The position numbers and the translations under genes are program-made. This document shows positions 20,840 to 30,803 of a stretch of DNA of 64,000 nt, piece by piece. Every line of letters starts with the position of its first letter. Position 1 is the stretch's first letter. Origin of the DNA: Clostridium sp. (GTDB lineage: Bacteria > Bacillota > Clostridia > Clostridiales > Clostridiaceae); NCBI RefSeq assembly GCF_026168755.1, contig NZ_JAPFDR010000009.1, positions 1 through 64,000 on the forward strand. The letters run 5' to 3'. The notes under the pieces were generated by a model. That model was given only the letters and a program-made list of their open reading frames with translations. It was not told where the DNA came from and did no database searches.

Positions 20840-22147
20840 CTAAACTTCTAAAGATAAAAGTTCTTCATAGCTTTGTCTCTTTGATACAACTCTAGCTAAC
20901 CCATCTTTTACAAACACAACTGCTGCTTTTGGATTTTTATTATAATTGCTAGACATTGAGAACCCATATGCACCTGTTGAAAATACTGCTAGTATATCTC
21001 CTATATCAGGCTTTTGAATATAAATATCATTAACAAAAACATCTCCTGATTCACAGCATTTTCCTGCTATTGCAACTCTATCATTACATTTATCATTAAT
21101 TTTGTTTGCTATAGCCATTTCATACTTAGCCCCATATAATGCCGGTCTTATATTATCTGTCATTCCTCCATCTACTGAAACATAAGTCCTAACCCCTTCA
21201 ATTTCTTTAATTGCTCCAATTGTATAAAGAGTAGTTCCTGCATTTCCAACTATTGATCTACCTGGCTCTATAGTTAAAATAGGTCTTTCTATATTTAACT
21301 TTTCACATACATCATCTACCTTGTTTAATATAGAAGTACAATAATCAATTGTTTCTTTTGGTTTATCTTCATCAGTATAATGTATACCAAATCCCCCACC
21401 TAAATCTAATTCAGGTATTGTATATCCTGTTTCTTCTTTAATATCCTTTATAAATCCAAGCATAATCTCAACTGCATCTTCATAAGGCTGTATTTCAAAA
21501 ATTTGTGAACCTATATGACAATGTAATCCTCTTAAATTTATATTTTCACAATCTAATGCCAATTTTACAGCATCCATTATTGTCTCTCCAACTGATGCAA
21601 ATCCAAATTTAGAATCTATTTGCCCTGTTTTTATATAATCATGAGTGTGTGCTTCTATTCCTGGTGTTAATCTTAAATATATATTTTGCTTCTTATTATA
21701 TTTCTTAGCTATCTCATTTAGTCTTTTCATTTCATCTAAATTATCAACTACAAATACTCCTACACCTAGCTTAACTCCTAATTCAACTTCATTTACACTC
21801 TTATTATTACCGTGGAAATATACTTTATCTAAAGGAAATTCTGCTTTATAAGCTGTGTATAACTCCCCTCCTGATACCACATCTAAATAAAGTCCCTGTT
21901 CATATATAAGCCTACACATTGCTTTTGTTAAAAATGCCTTACCTGCATAAGCTACTCTATTATTATTTTCTAAACATTTAAAATCTCTATAATACTTTTT
22001 ACATGTGTCTATTAAAAGACTTTCATCCATTACATATAGTGGTGAACCAAATCTACTAACTAACTCTGTTGAACTAATTCCACCTATAAATAGCTCATTT
22101 TCTTTAATTTCCATTGCCCCAAATAATTTCATTGATATTGCCTCCAC
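20840..22147 (-). CDS. lysA: Diaminopimelate decarboxylase
   Basis: PLP type III fold; YAGKAFLTKAM, LHCHIGSQI, DLGGGFGIHY, CCESGDVF. Confidence 0.96.
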   Translation of the reverse strand: MEAISMKLFGAMEIKENELFIGGISSTELVSRFGSPLYVMDESLLIDTCKKYYRDFKCLENNNRVAYAGKAFLTKAMCRLIYEQGLYLDVVSGGELYTAYKAEFPLDKVYFHGNNKSVNEVELGVKLGVGVFVVDNLDEMKRLNEIAKKYNKKQNIYLRLTPGIEAHTHDYIKTGQIDSKFGFASVGETIMDAVKLALDCENINLRGLHCHIGSQIFEIQPYEDAVEIMLGFIKDIKEETGYTIPELDLGGGFGIHYTDEDKPKETIDYCTSILNKVDDVCEKLNIERPILTIEPGRSIVGNAGTTLYTIGAIKEIEGVRTYVSVDGGMTDNIRPALYGAKYEMAIANKINDKCNDRVAIAGKCCESGDVFVNDIYIQKPDIGDILAVFSTGAYGFSMSSNYNKNPKAAVVFVKDGLARVVSKRQSYEELLSLEV

Positions 22148-22170
22148 TTAATTATAAATTATTAACATAA

Positions 22171-22210
22171 AAAAACTACCTCTATAAAAACCTATAGTGG
22201 TAGTTTTGCT
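22171..22210 (-). terminator. Terminator of the lysine riboswitch
   Basis: AAAACTACCACTATAGGTTTTTATAGAGGTAGTTTTTTTA on minus strand. Confidence 0.8.
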
Positions 22211-22267
22211 TATTAAAATGCAATTTTTATCTAAAATAAACTCAATTATTTAAGTTAAATAATTGAA

Positions 22268-22436
22268 TAATCGCACCTTTTTAGCACTCCACTTCCGTGA
22301 CAGTTATGCATATGTTATATGCATACCCAGAAACAACCCTTTACATAAGTTATTCCTTCGGCTGTTACACCTTTCATAAATAATCAATGCCTGCCGACTC
22401 CTATTTATTACTCTTTATAAACAGCACCTCTAACAT
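22268..22436 (-). promoter_or_regulatory. Lysine riboswitch (L box) upstream of lysA
   Basis: TTAGAGGTGCTG..AGAGTAATAAATAGGAGTCGGCAGG..GTAACAGCCGAAGGAAT..ACTGTCACGGAAGTGGAGTGCTAA. Confidence 0.88.
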
Positions 22437-22547
22437 AGGTATTCTATTAACTTCTATATTACTTCTATATTATATGTTAATCTTTAATAATATGATACCA
22501 TATAACTAGAATTATTCAACTATATTTTCAATATTATTCCATCTTAA

Positions 22548-23222
22548 TTATTCGCCTCTATATTTATCCATGAGACTACTCATAGTATCTCCACTTGATG
22601 GTGGTGTATAAGTAATGGCATTAGCTCCGGCTTCTATAGTTCTTCTTATGCTTTCTTCAGTTGGCCCTCCTGTTGCTATAACAGGAAAATCTGGAAATTC
22701 CTCTTTTATCTTTCTTACTATCTCAGGAGTATTCTTTCCACCAGATACATTTAATATTGTTGCTCCAGCTTCTATTCTTTCTCTTATATTTTCATTAACT
22801 GAAACTACTGTAACTATTAAAGGAATGTCTATTGTTTTTCTTATCTTTGAAACTACTTCATTGGATGTAGGTGAATTTACAACTACACCCATGGCACCTT
22901 TAAACTCTGCATCTAATGCTAGATTTACTACTCTTTTACCTTGAGTTATTCCTCCACCAACTCCACAAAAAACAGGTACATCTGCTGCCATAACCAATGC
23001 TGCTGTTATTAATGGTTGAGGAGTAAATGGATATACAGCTATTATAGCATCTGCATTAGTGTTTCTTATAATTGCAACATCAGTTGTAAATAATAGCGAT
23101 TTTATTCTCTTTCCAAATATTTTTATTCCTGAGCAATCCCTAATACAAGATGGAACTTCTACTACATGGCTTCTTAAAAGCCCTTTGATCTCAGGAACAG
23201 TTTTTTGCTTTTTAATCTCCAT
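22548..23222 (-). CDS. TIM-barrel protein (hydrolase-like), unknown function
   Basis: Alternating beta/alpha; VIATGGPTEESIRRTIEAGANAITYTPP. Confidence 0.7.
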   Translation of the reverse strand: MEIKKQKTVPEIKGLLRSHVVEVPSCIRDCSGIKIFGKRIKSLLFTTDVAIIRNTNADAIIAVYPFTPQPLITAALVMAADVPVFCGVGGGITQGKRVVNLALDAEFKGAMGVVVNSPTSNEVVSKIRKTIDIPLIVTVVSVNENIRERIEAGATILNVSGGKNTPEIVRKIKEEFPDFPVIATGGPTEESIRRTIEAGANAITYTPPSSGDTMSSLMDKYRGE

Positions 23223-23465
23223 TAAAACACCCCTATCACTAAATTTCTAAATATATTATACTATTTTAAATCAAATTTTAAATAAGTTTATAATAAATTA
23301 CATTAAATTTAACACTTAGTCTATAAATTTTATTAATTACTTGATAAAATGTTCCTATATCTAACTAAATTTTATGTCAAATAGTTATCTAAATTTAACT
23401 AATAGAATATACTATTACAAAAAATTTATTAGTTGTTTTCTAAAAAATTGGATGGAGGTACTTGA

Positions 23466-24116
23466 ATGAAGTTATTTAAAAATTATTATCCACCATATGT
23501 AATCCTTTCCACTTTGTATTTATTTTTTATTCTCTTTGCTTTTTGCTTAGATTCACCATCTGAAATTTTTCATGGTCTAAAATCTATAATACTATCATCG
23601 GATATATTAATTACTGATTATATGGAAGTTGGGGGAATTGGTGCTGCTTTAGTAAATGCCGCTCTAACAAGTTTATTGTCATTATTGCTTTTAATTATTA
23701 TAGGAATTAAACCTAATGGTTCAACAATAATGTCTTTATGGTTAATGACGGGTTTTTCTTTTTTAGGTAAAAACATATTTAATATTTGGCCTATTATACT
23801 AGGTGTATATTTATTTTCTAGATATCAAAAAGAACCTTTTCTTAATTATATATTAGTTGCTTTATTAGGTACTTCTCTTTCTCCTGTAGTAAGTCAAATT
23901 AGCTTTGGAAGCAATCAATATAACCTTATTTCAATAATTTTAGGTATATTACTTGGTATTGCAGTAGGCTTTATTTTACCTCCTATAGCTTCTCATAGTA
24001 TAAAAGCTCATAATGGGTATAACTTATATAATATTGGATTTGCTAGTGGATTAATTGCTACATTATTAATGTCAATACCCCGTCCTATAACAAAATATCT
24101 TATATCCAATCCATGA
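23466..24116 (+). pseudogene. DUF1576-like membrane protein, N-terminal half (interrupted by in-frame TGA in a duplicated segment)
   Basis: Ends in a 66-bp direct-repeat duplication; reading frame continues in the next ORF. Confidence 0.75.
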
Positions 24117-24144
24117 TTAATTGCTACATTATTAATGTCAATAC
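24049..24144 (+). repeat. 30-bp direct repeat (24049-24078 and 24115-24144), offset 66 bp
   Basis: gattaattgctacattattaatgtcaatac present twice; offset is exactly 22 codons. Confidence 0.97.
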
Positions 24145-24773
24145 TAAGAGGTTTTGGTATAAACTTAGACTCTAGATTGATTTGGCATAGTGGGTCAAAT
24201 AAAATTTTATCTATTTTACTTTTTATTTGCTGTATTTATTTGATTATTATTGGAATTATTTATGGTAAAAATAAAAAAACTAATCTTACCAATATTAATA
24301 AACAAACTGGTAGATTAATAAGTGATTTCTATATTCTATTTGGAGAAACTACTTATATTAATATGGGTATATTAGGTATTTTAGCCGCTTGCTTTGTTAT
24401 TCTTATTGGTGGAGATTTAAATGGTGCTACTATATGTGGGATCTTTACTATAATAGGATTTGGATCATTTGGTAAAAACATAAAAAATACTATTCCTATA
24501 ATTATTGGTGCTACCTTAGCTGCTATATCTAATATAAATGAAGTTACTTCACCTGCTTTATTATTGTCTATATTATTTTCAACAACACTTGCTCCTATTT
24601 GTGGTAAATTCGGATGGAAATATGGTGTTTTAGCTGGTATAATTCATGTTAATATAGTTACAAATATAGGTTATTTACATGGTGGTCTTAATCTTTATAA
24701 CAACGGTTTAGCTGGCGGGTTTGTTGCAATGATATTAATTCCATTAATAACCACATTTAAAAAGGAGATCTAA
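24135..24773 (+). pseudogene. DUF1576-like membrane protein, C-terminal half
   Basis: Same frame as the upstream ORF; LIATLLMSILRGFGIN continues the protein. Confidence 0.75.
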
Positions 24774-24776
24774 CTT

Positions 24777-25121
24777 ATGAAATTTAAAGTTGAAAAAAAC
24801 ATTAAGATTATTAACGAATTAATAGCCTACTTTTATAAATTAGGAACTATTGATGTTCATATTGATTTAAGCTCTGATGATGGGAATTCTTATTTTAATA
24901 TCTATGGACAAATCGATAATATTTCAAATGATGAATTGGAGTCTTTAGCTACGATTTTAAATACTCCAAGACAATATGAAGTTGAAAATTATTATTGGAA
25001 TCTTGGTGGAGAATGTGAATTTGACTCTGAACTTACATTAGTTGGAATGATGATAAATTCAGCTAAAGTTTCATATAAAGATAATATTTTAAAAATCAGC
25101 ATTATTCGTGAAGAAAATTAA
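24777..25121 (+). CDS. Conserved hypothetical protein
   Basis: 114 aa, good coding character, follows the DUF1576-like gene. Confidence 0.65.
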   Translation: MKFKVEKNIKIINELIAYFYKLGTIDVHIDLSSDDGNSYFNIYGQIDNISNDELESLATILNTPRQYEVENYYWNLGGECEFDSELTLVGMMINSAKVSYKDNILKISIIREEN

Positions 25122-25496
25122 ATTGTTCGTTACATGTAAGCGAAAAAATGAAATATTTATTTTCCAGGAAGCGTGAAATTTTCACCTAGAATTTATATAA
25201 TTGATTCCATAAAGCTGGCTAAAGTTTTTAAACTCGCTATCACTCAAACAGTAAAAACTTCTTTACGCCGCTTTACTCCATCAATTATTAAATTCTACGG
25301 CTTAATTTCAATGTTCCTTCCAAATTAATATTTCATTTTTTCTTTTTTTCACGTAACTACTTATAACATTGCACCTTATAAGTGACTTTCGAAGCTTTAG
25401 CTCTTTTTCTGGAAAAAACAATATAAATTCTTAACGCAAATTACATAATTCCTGGAGGTTATATCATTAATTTTTCGTCTCCACGTGACGAACAAT
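25122..25496. mobile_element. MITE-like or structured element with imperfect terminal inverted repeats and long internal foldback
   Basis: ATTGTTCGTTACATGTAAGCGAAAAA... versus ...TTTTTCGTCTCCACGTGACGAACAAT; internal arms GAAAAAATGAAATATT(T/A)ATTT.. and GTTTTTACTGTTTGAGTGATAGCGAGTTTAAAAAC. Confidence 0.6.
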
Positions 25497-25504
25497 AGAA
25501 TTCG

Positions 25505-26197
25505 TTAAAGAATTATTTCAACAGGTTGGTTTATTTCTATACCATCCTCTGTTACTATGCAATTATATGCAAAAATATCTACTCCATTTTCTTTAGCAAA
25601 TCTTAAGGCTTCACCAAACTCTTTATCTCTTATATCATTTGGTGAGAATTTATTTACATCTTCTAATTGTATTAAAAACATTGCACCTGCACCATAACCT
25701 TGTTTCTTCGCCTCTACTAGTTCTAATAGATGTCTCGCTCCTCTTTCTGTTGGTGCATCTGGAAATCTAGCATATCCATCTTCCTCTAAAGTAACACCTT
25801 TAACCTCTAGAAAATATTCATCTCCCTCTTCTGTAGATATTTTAAAATCAAATCTACTTTTACCAAATGTCTTTTCTCTTAAAATATTAGTATATTCCTC
25901 AAGGCCTTTTATCTTTTTATTTCTTAGTGCCTCATCAATTACTTTATTAGGTATTTGTGAATCTATGCTTATAAGCTTTTCTCCCTTATATACTGCTATT
26001 AAATCATAGGGGGTCTTCCTTGTAGGATTAAGTTCTTCTCTTAAAAATACAGTACATCCTGGTACTAATATCTCTCTACATCTACCTGTATTAGGTACAT
26101 GAACCTTTATCTCTTCTTCATTAAGTTTTACAATTGCATTAAACCTATTAGGTCTACTTATAAATTCTGCTTTAAATATTTCTTTATTATATTTCAT
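25505..26197 (-). CDS. sfsA: DNA/RNA nuclease SfsA
   Basis: VHVPNTGRC; FDFKIS; FLEVKGVTLEEDGYARFPDAPTERGARHL. Confidence 0.95.
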   Translation of the reverse strand: MKYNKEIFKAEFISRPNRFNAIVKLNEEEIKVHVPNTGRCREILVPGCTVFLREELNPTRKTPYDLIAVYKGEKLISIDSQIPNKVIDEALRNKKIKGLEEYTNILREKTFGKSRFDFKISTEEGDEYFLEVKGVTLEEDGYARFPDAPTERGARHLLELVEAKKQGYGAGAMFLIQLEDVNKFSPNDIRDKEFGEALRFAKENGVDIFAYNCIVTEDGIEINQPVEIIL

Positions 26198-26273
26198 GTT
26201 ATCTCCTTAAAATATTACATTTTATATTAATATTCTTCATTTATTTACTTAATATTATATCTCTTAATAATAG

Positions 26274-26546
26274 TTATCCACAACTTTTAACTTAAAAACT
26301 ACTCCTCTTATTTCTATATTTAATAAAAAGACATGTTATCCACAGATTTTGTCCACAATTATGTTAATATTGTTGATAACTTTCCAGAAGAATGCTTGTT
26401 CGATTTTTTTATTTCAACATTGTATGTGTTTTTTCTACAATACCCCCTATCTTGTTATATTTTTTTTTGATACCCTAATATATTGTGTCAATAGTTTTTA
26501 AAAAGTTTTCAACAGTTTTTTAAAGTTATCCACATTTTGTGGATAA
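26274..26546. promoter_or_regulatory. Cluster of DnaA boxes in AT-rich DNA
   Basis: TTATCCACA at 26274, 26336, 26526; TTGTCCACA 26349; TGTTGATAA 26371; TGTGGATAA 26538. Confidence 0.7.
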
Positions 26547-26810
26547 CTTTTAACATTATTAAGAACTTTTACACACACCTTTTAAATAACTTATATTAGA
26601 AAAATAACATTGCTATTAATAATACATATAAAACTATATATACCACTTGGTCATCCCCCTAATATTTTTATTATTTTATAAAATTTTAAAATCCAAGTAT
26701 AAACAATATAATTTTACTTATTGTTCATAAAATTTAAATTTAAAAATTTTTTCAAAAAACCTTTACAGTTTTTTTTTGCTATGCTATTATATTTTTTGTA
26801 ATTGAATAAA

Positions 26811-26841
26811 CAAGCGTGTTACTGGTGATGCAGGCAAGGCT
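26811..26841 (+). promoter_or_regulatory. RAT antiterminator site for a GlcT/LicT-type PTS antiterminator
   Basis: CAAGCGTGTTACTGGTGATGCAGGCAAGGCT, overlapping the terminator 5' arm. Confidence 0.8.
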
Positions 26842-26920
26842 TAAATATGTATAAATTATTTTTTATCTCAAATAATAATAAGGGATAGGTTTATAATTTA
26901 TAGATATTTGAGCCTTTTTT
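26838..26920 (+). terminator. Leader terminator overlapping the RAT
   Basis: GGCTTAAATATGTATAAATT pairs with AATTTATAGATATTTGAGCC, followed by T6. Confidence 0.8.
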
Positions 26921-26995
26921 GTTTTTTTATAAATATTTTAGGTTCATGCTATTATCTTATAATTTTAAATTATTAGTTTTAGGAGGAATAATAAA

Positions 26996-28675
26996 ATGAT
27001 GCAATTTTTACAAAGAATCGGTAAAGCAATCATGCTTCCAATTGCAGCTCTTCCAATTGCTGGTATATTACTAGGTGTTGGTGGAGCATTGTTAGGAATA
27101 GCGGGATTAAGTAATGCACCTGCTATTTACGAACCACTAATAGCATTTGTTAATATTCCAGCTGTTACAGCTGTTTTAACTGTTATGAAAAATATAGGTG
27201 ATATAGTTTTTGGTAACTTACCTGTATTGTTCGCTGTTGGTGTTGCTGTTGGTTTAGCTAAAAAAGATAAAGGTACTGCTGCTTTAGCTTCAGTATTCGG
27301 ATTTATAGTAATGAACCAAGTTGTTTCTACCCTTTTAGCTTTAGGTGCTACTCAATTAGGAGTTCTTACTCCAGATGCAGTTGGGGACTATGGAACTTAT
27401 GTAACTACTAACTTAGGTATATTTACATTAAATATGTCTGTATTTGGTGGTATTATAACTGGTATAGTTACTGCATTATTACACAATAGATTTTGTACAA
27501 TTCAATTACCACCAGTTATTGGATTCTTCTCAGGAGCCAGATTTGTTCCAATAATAACTTCACTTACAATGGCTTTAGTTGGTGCATTACTTGCATTTGC
27601 ATGGCCAGTTGTTCAAGATGGTATTGGTATGTTATCTACATTTGTTAAAAATGCTGGAGCTTTAGGTACTTTCTTATATGGTCTTATTGAAAGAGCTTTA
27701 ATTCCATTTGGATTACACCATGTATTCTATACTCCATTCTGGTATGGATCTTTCGTTGAAGCTAATGTATTAGTTAATGGTTCAGTTCAAACAGTTGCTG
27801 GTGCAAATACTGCTTACTTCGTTCAATTATCAAGCATGACTGATTTAGTTGGCGCTTCTGCTTCAACTATGAGTGAAATTGTTAGTGGAACAACTAGATT
27901 CATGGCTGGTAAATTCCCATTAATGATGTTTGGTCTACCTGGTGCTGCACTTGCTATGTATAAAGCTGCTAATCCAAGTAAAAGAAAAGTTGTTGGTTCA
28001 TTATTAGCAACAGCTGCATTAACTTCATTCTTAACAGGTATTACTGAACCATTAGAATTTACATTCTTATTCGTTGCTCCAATATTATACGTAATTCACT
28101 GTGTATTTGCAGGTTTAGCTTATATGTTAATGGGTGTATTAAATGTATTCATAGGTATGACATTCTCTGGTGGATTCATTGATTATGCTCTATTTGGATT
28201 ACTTCCTGCAGGTGCTGGAGTTCCAACTAAATGGTTAACAGTTATTCTTGTTGGTATTGTATACTTTGTAGTTTACTACTTCGTATTCTATTTCATGATT
28301 ACTAAATTAAACTTAAAAACTCCTGGTAGAGATGAAAATGAAGAAGAAACTAAACTTTACACTAAAGCTGACTTCCAAAACTCTAAAGGTGGTGCTACAG
28401 AATCTGCTGCTCCAAAGACTGCTGGTAAAGGTGAAATAGCTGAAAAAGCTCCTTTAGTATTAGCTGCTTTAGGTGGAGAAGAAAACATAGTATCTGTTGA
28501 TGCTTGTATCACAAGATTAAGAGTTGAAGTAAAAGATAAAGCAAATGTTAACAAGGACGAATTAAAGAACCTTGGTGCTGCTGGTGTTGTTGAAGTTGGT
28601 AACGGAATTCAAGCAATATTCGGTGCAAAAGCAGATGGTTACAAAAATGCTATAAACGAAATTCTTGGTGAATAA
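26996..28675 (+). CDS. ptsG: PTS glucose-type EIICB component
   Basis: PTS EIIC core and C-terminal EIIB (VDACITRLRVEVKD). Confidence 0.85.
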   Translation: MMQFLQRIGKAIMLPIAALPIAGILLGVGGALLGIAGLSNAPAIYEPLIAFVNIPAVTAVLTVMKNIGDIVFGNLPVLFAVGVAVGLAKKDKGTAALASVFGFIVMNQVVSTLLALGATQLGVLTPDAVGDYGTYVTTNLGIFTLNMSVFGGIITGIVTALLHNRFCTIQLPPVIGFFSGARFVPIITSLTMALVGALLAFAWPVVQDGIGMLSTFVKNAGALGTFLYGLIERALIPFGLHHVFYTPFWYGSFVEANVLVNGSVQTVAGANTAYFVQLSSMTDLVGASASTMSEIVSGTTRFMAGKFPLMMFGLPGAALAMYKAANPSKRKVVGSLLATAALTSFLTGITEPLEFTFLFVAPILYVIHCVFAGLAYMLMGVLNVFIGMTFSGGFIDYALFGLLPAGAGVPTKWLTVILVGIVYFVVYYFVFYFMITKLNLKTPGRDENEEETKLYTKADFQNSKGGATESAAPKTAGKGEIAEKAPLVLAALGGEENIVSVDACITRLRVEVKDKANVNKDELKNLGAAGVVEVGNGIQAIFGAKADGYKNAINEILGE

Positions 28676-28716
28676 TTTTATTATAAAATTTGATGTATTT
28701 AAAATATTAGAGTTAG

Positions 28717-28743
28717 AAAAGTGGCCTAAGGCCACTTTTTTAG
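28717..28743 (+). terminator. Terminator after the PTS gene
   Basis: AAAAGTGGCCTAAGGCCACTTTTTTA. Confidence 0.85.
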
Positions 28744-28845
28744 TTCATATATTTAATTATTTTAATCCATTAAAACTATTTATACATATACTCTTGTCAT
28801 AGGTAAGTTATTGCTATCCACTCTTCTAAGTTTATAAAATAAATT

Positions 28846-28919
28846 AACCATTGTTATTAATTTATATTTATGGCGCTATATGAGAATTTAATAAATATAT
28901 AATTAATAACAATGGTTTA
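28846..28919. repeat. Long AT-rich perfect-stem inverted repeat
   Basis: AACCATTGTTATTAATT ... AATTAATAACAATGGTT with inner TATATTTAT/ATAAATATA. Confidence 0.75.
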
Positions 28920-28985
28920 AAGCTTTATAAGCTTCTATATTAAATTATTCCAATATTTATAAATTATATTCAATAATACATTAAT

Positions 28986-30404
28986 TTACTGATTATTAAT
29001 TTTATTTTTTATTAATTCTTGCTCTTTTTTATTTTGCTTTTCTTCCTTATTATGTTGTTTTTTGTCTAGGTTCTCTTCCCATAATGGTTCTGCTCTTTTC
29101 GCCCAAGTTAATCCATAGTTAATAGTCTTCTTACATAAATCATCCACATCCTCTGGATCTATATATTCTGTAGATTTTGCCCCTGAATTTTTAACCATTT
29201 CTGCAATCTTAGGTGCATTATCCAATATTGGACATGGTCTAAATTGATTTTCATTAAATGGTTGATTCTTTTGATACTCCATAAATAATGGTTGTCCTAA
29301 AGCTTCTATTAAAGATACATCTTTAATGTTTGCATTTGAATAATGGCAGAATACACATGGTTCTACATCTCCATTTGCATTAATATGACAGTACCTTCTT
29401 CCTCCAGCAACACAACCTCCAACATATTCAGCATCATGCCAGAAGTCCATATTAAATATAGATTTTGTACTACGCCAAGCCCTAATAGTTCTATATAATT
29501 TTTCTCTTTGATCTGGATTTGCCATTAATGATGTATCTGTATTGCATCCTATTGGCATAAATGTGAAATACCAAGAGAAATATGCTCCCTTATCTATCAT
29601 TAAATCTATAAATTCTTCAGATAAAACGCTATCACAATTAGCTGTAGTAAAACAAGTTGAGAATCCAAATGGAATTTTATTAGATTTCATAAGATCCATA
29701 GCTCTCATAATATCTTTCCAAGAACCATCCCCCCTTCTTCCATCTGTTGCATCACCAAATCCTTCAACACTTATAGTTGGTACTAAATTCCCTGCTTCAA
29801 TTAAATCATCACAAAACTTTTGATCTATTAATGTTCCATTTGTAAATAACATAAATACACAATCATTATGTTTTTTAGTTAACTTCAATATGTCATTCTT
29901 TCTAACTAATGGTTCTCCACCCGTCATTATATAAAAGTAAATTCCTAACTCTTTTCCTTCAGTGAATAACTTATCTAATTTATCGTAACTTAAATTTAAT
30001 GATTTATTATAATCAGCTGCCCAACAACCTATACAATGCTTATTGCAAGCTGTAGTTGGGTCTACAAGGATTGTGAATGGTATTTCATGACCATACTTAT
30101 CTTTATTTTTTTGTATTTCAGTCCAGCCTCTAATAGATGCATTCAATAAGAAGTTCGTAAATACAGTTTGAACAATATTAGGATGAACGTTATTAATTAT
30201 ATTACACATTAACTTAGTCCAATTATTTTCTGGATCTTTTAAATATTCATCTATAATATCATATTGATCCACATATATTTTTTCCGTATCAAACTTTCTT
30301 AGCCATCCCATAATCTTTGGTAAATTATTCTCTGGATCTTTTTTTAAGTATTCTAAAACTTGTTTTAAAGCAAACTGTTGAATTTTATACTTTGGACTTA
30401 ACAT
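28986..30404 (-). CDS. Radical SAM protein with C-terminal Cys-rich cluster motif
   Basis: DPTTACNKHCIGCWAADY (CX3CX2C); C-terminal CHINANGDVEPCVFCHY. Confidence 0.88.
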   Translation of the reverse strand: MLSPKYKIQQFALKQVLEYLKKDPENNLPKIMGWLRKFDTEKIYVDQYDIIDEYLKDPENNWTKLMCNIINNVHPNIVQTVFTNFLLNASIRGWTEIQKNKDKYGHEIPFTILVDPTTACNKHCIGCWAADYNKSLNLSYDKLDKLFTEGKELGIYFYIMTGGEPLVRKNDILKLTKKHNDCVFMLFTNGTLIDQKFCDDLIEAGNLVPTISVEGFGDATDGRRGDGSWKDIMRAMDLMKSNKIPFGFSTCFTTANCDSVLSEEFIDLMIDKGAYFSWYFTFMPIGCNTDTSLMANPDQREKLYRTIRAWRSTKSIFNMDFWHDAEYVGGCVAGGRRYCHINANGDVEPCVFCHYSNANIKDVSLIEALGQPLFMEYQKNQPFNENQFRPCPILDNAPKIAEMVKNSGAKSTEYIDPEDVDDLCKKTINYGLTWAKRAEPLWEENLDKKQHNKEEKQNKKEQELIKNKINNQ

Positions 30405-30803
30405 TTATATATCGCTCCCCTTCAAATAACATTAAAATAATTACTCTAATGATAATCCAAGTGATACTATAAGCACTTTATATAAATTTATTCATCTATT
30501 TTTATTCTATTAATATAACTTTAGTAATTAAATTGTCTTTTTATTCTTTATAATTGATTTAATAATATTATTTTAAAATAAAAAAACACAATATATATTA
30601 ACTTATTAATAATATATATTGTGTAAAAGCTCCTGTTTTACTATTAATTTATTAAATCATGTTAAAACTTTCTTGTGATTTTGTATGCATATCTTCTTTT
30701 TTATTATTCATAATTCATATACAATTGTTTTATACCAAAGCTATTAATTAAATATTGATTTTATATACCTTGCATAGAACGTGCTAAATACTTATCTTCG
30801 TCA

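Noticed and set aside
24114-24116. In-frame TGA as selenocysteine in the DUF1576-like gene
   Set aside because: TGA lies within a duplicated segment absent from the reconstructed protein; no SECIS-like hairpin recognised.
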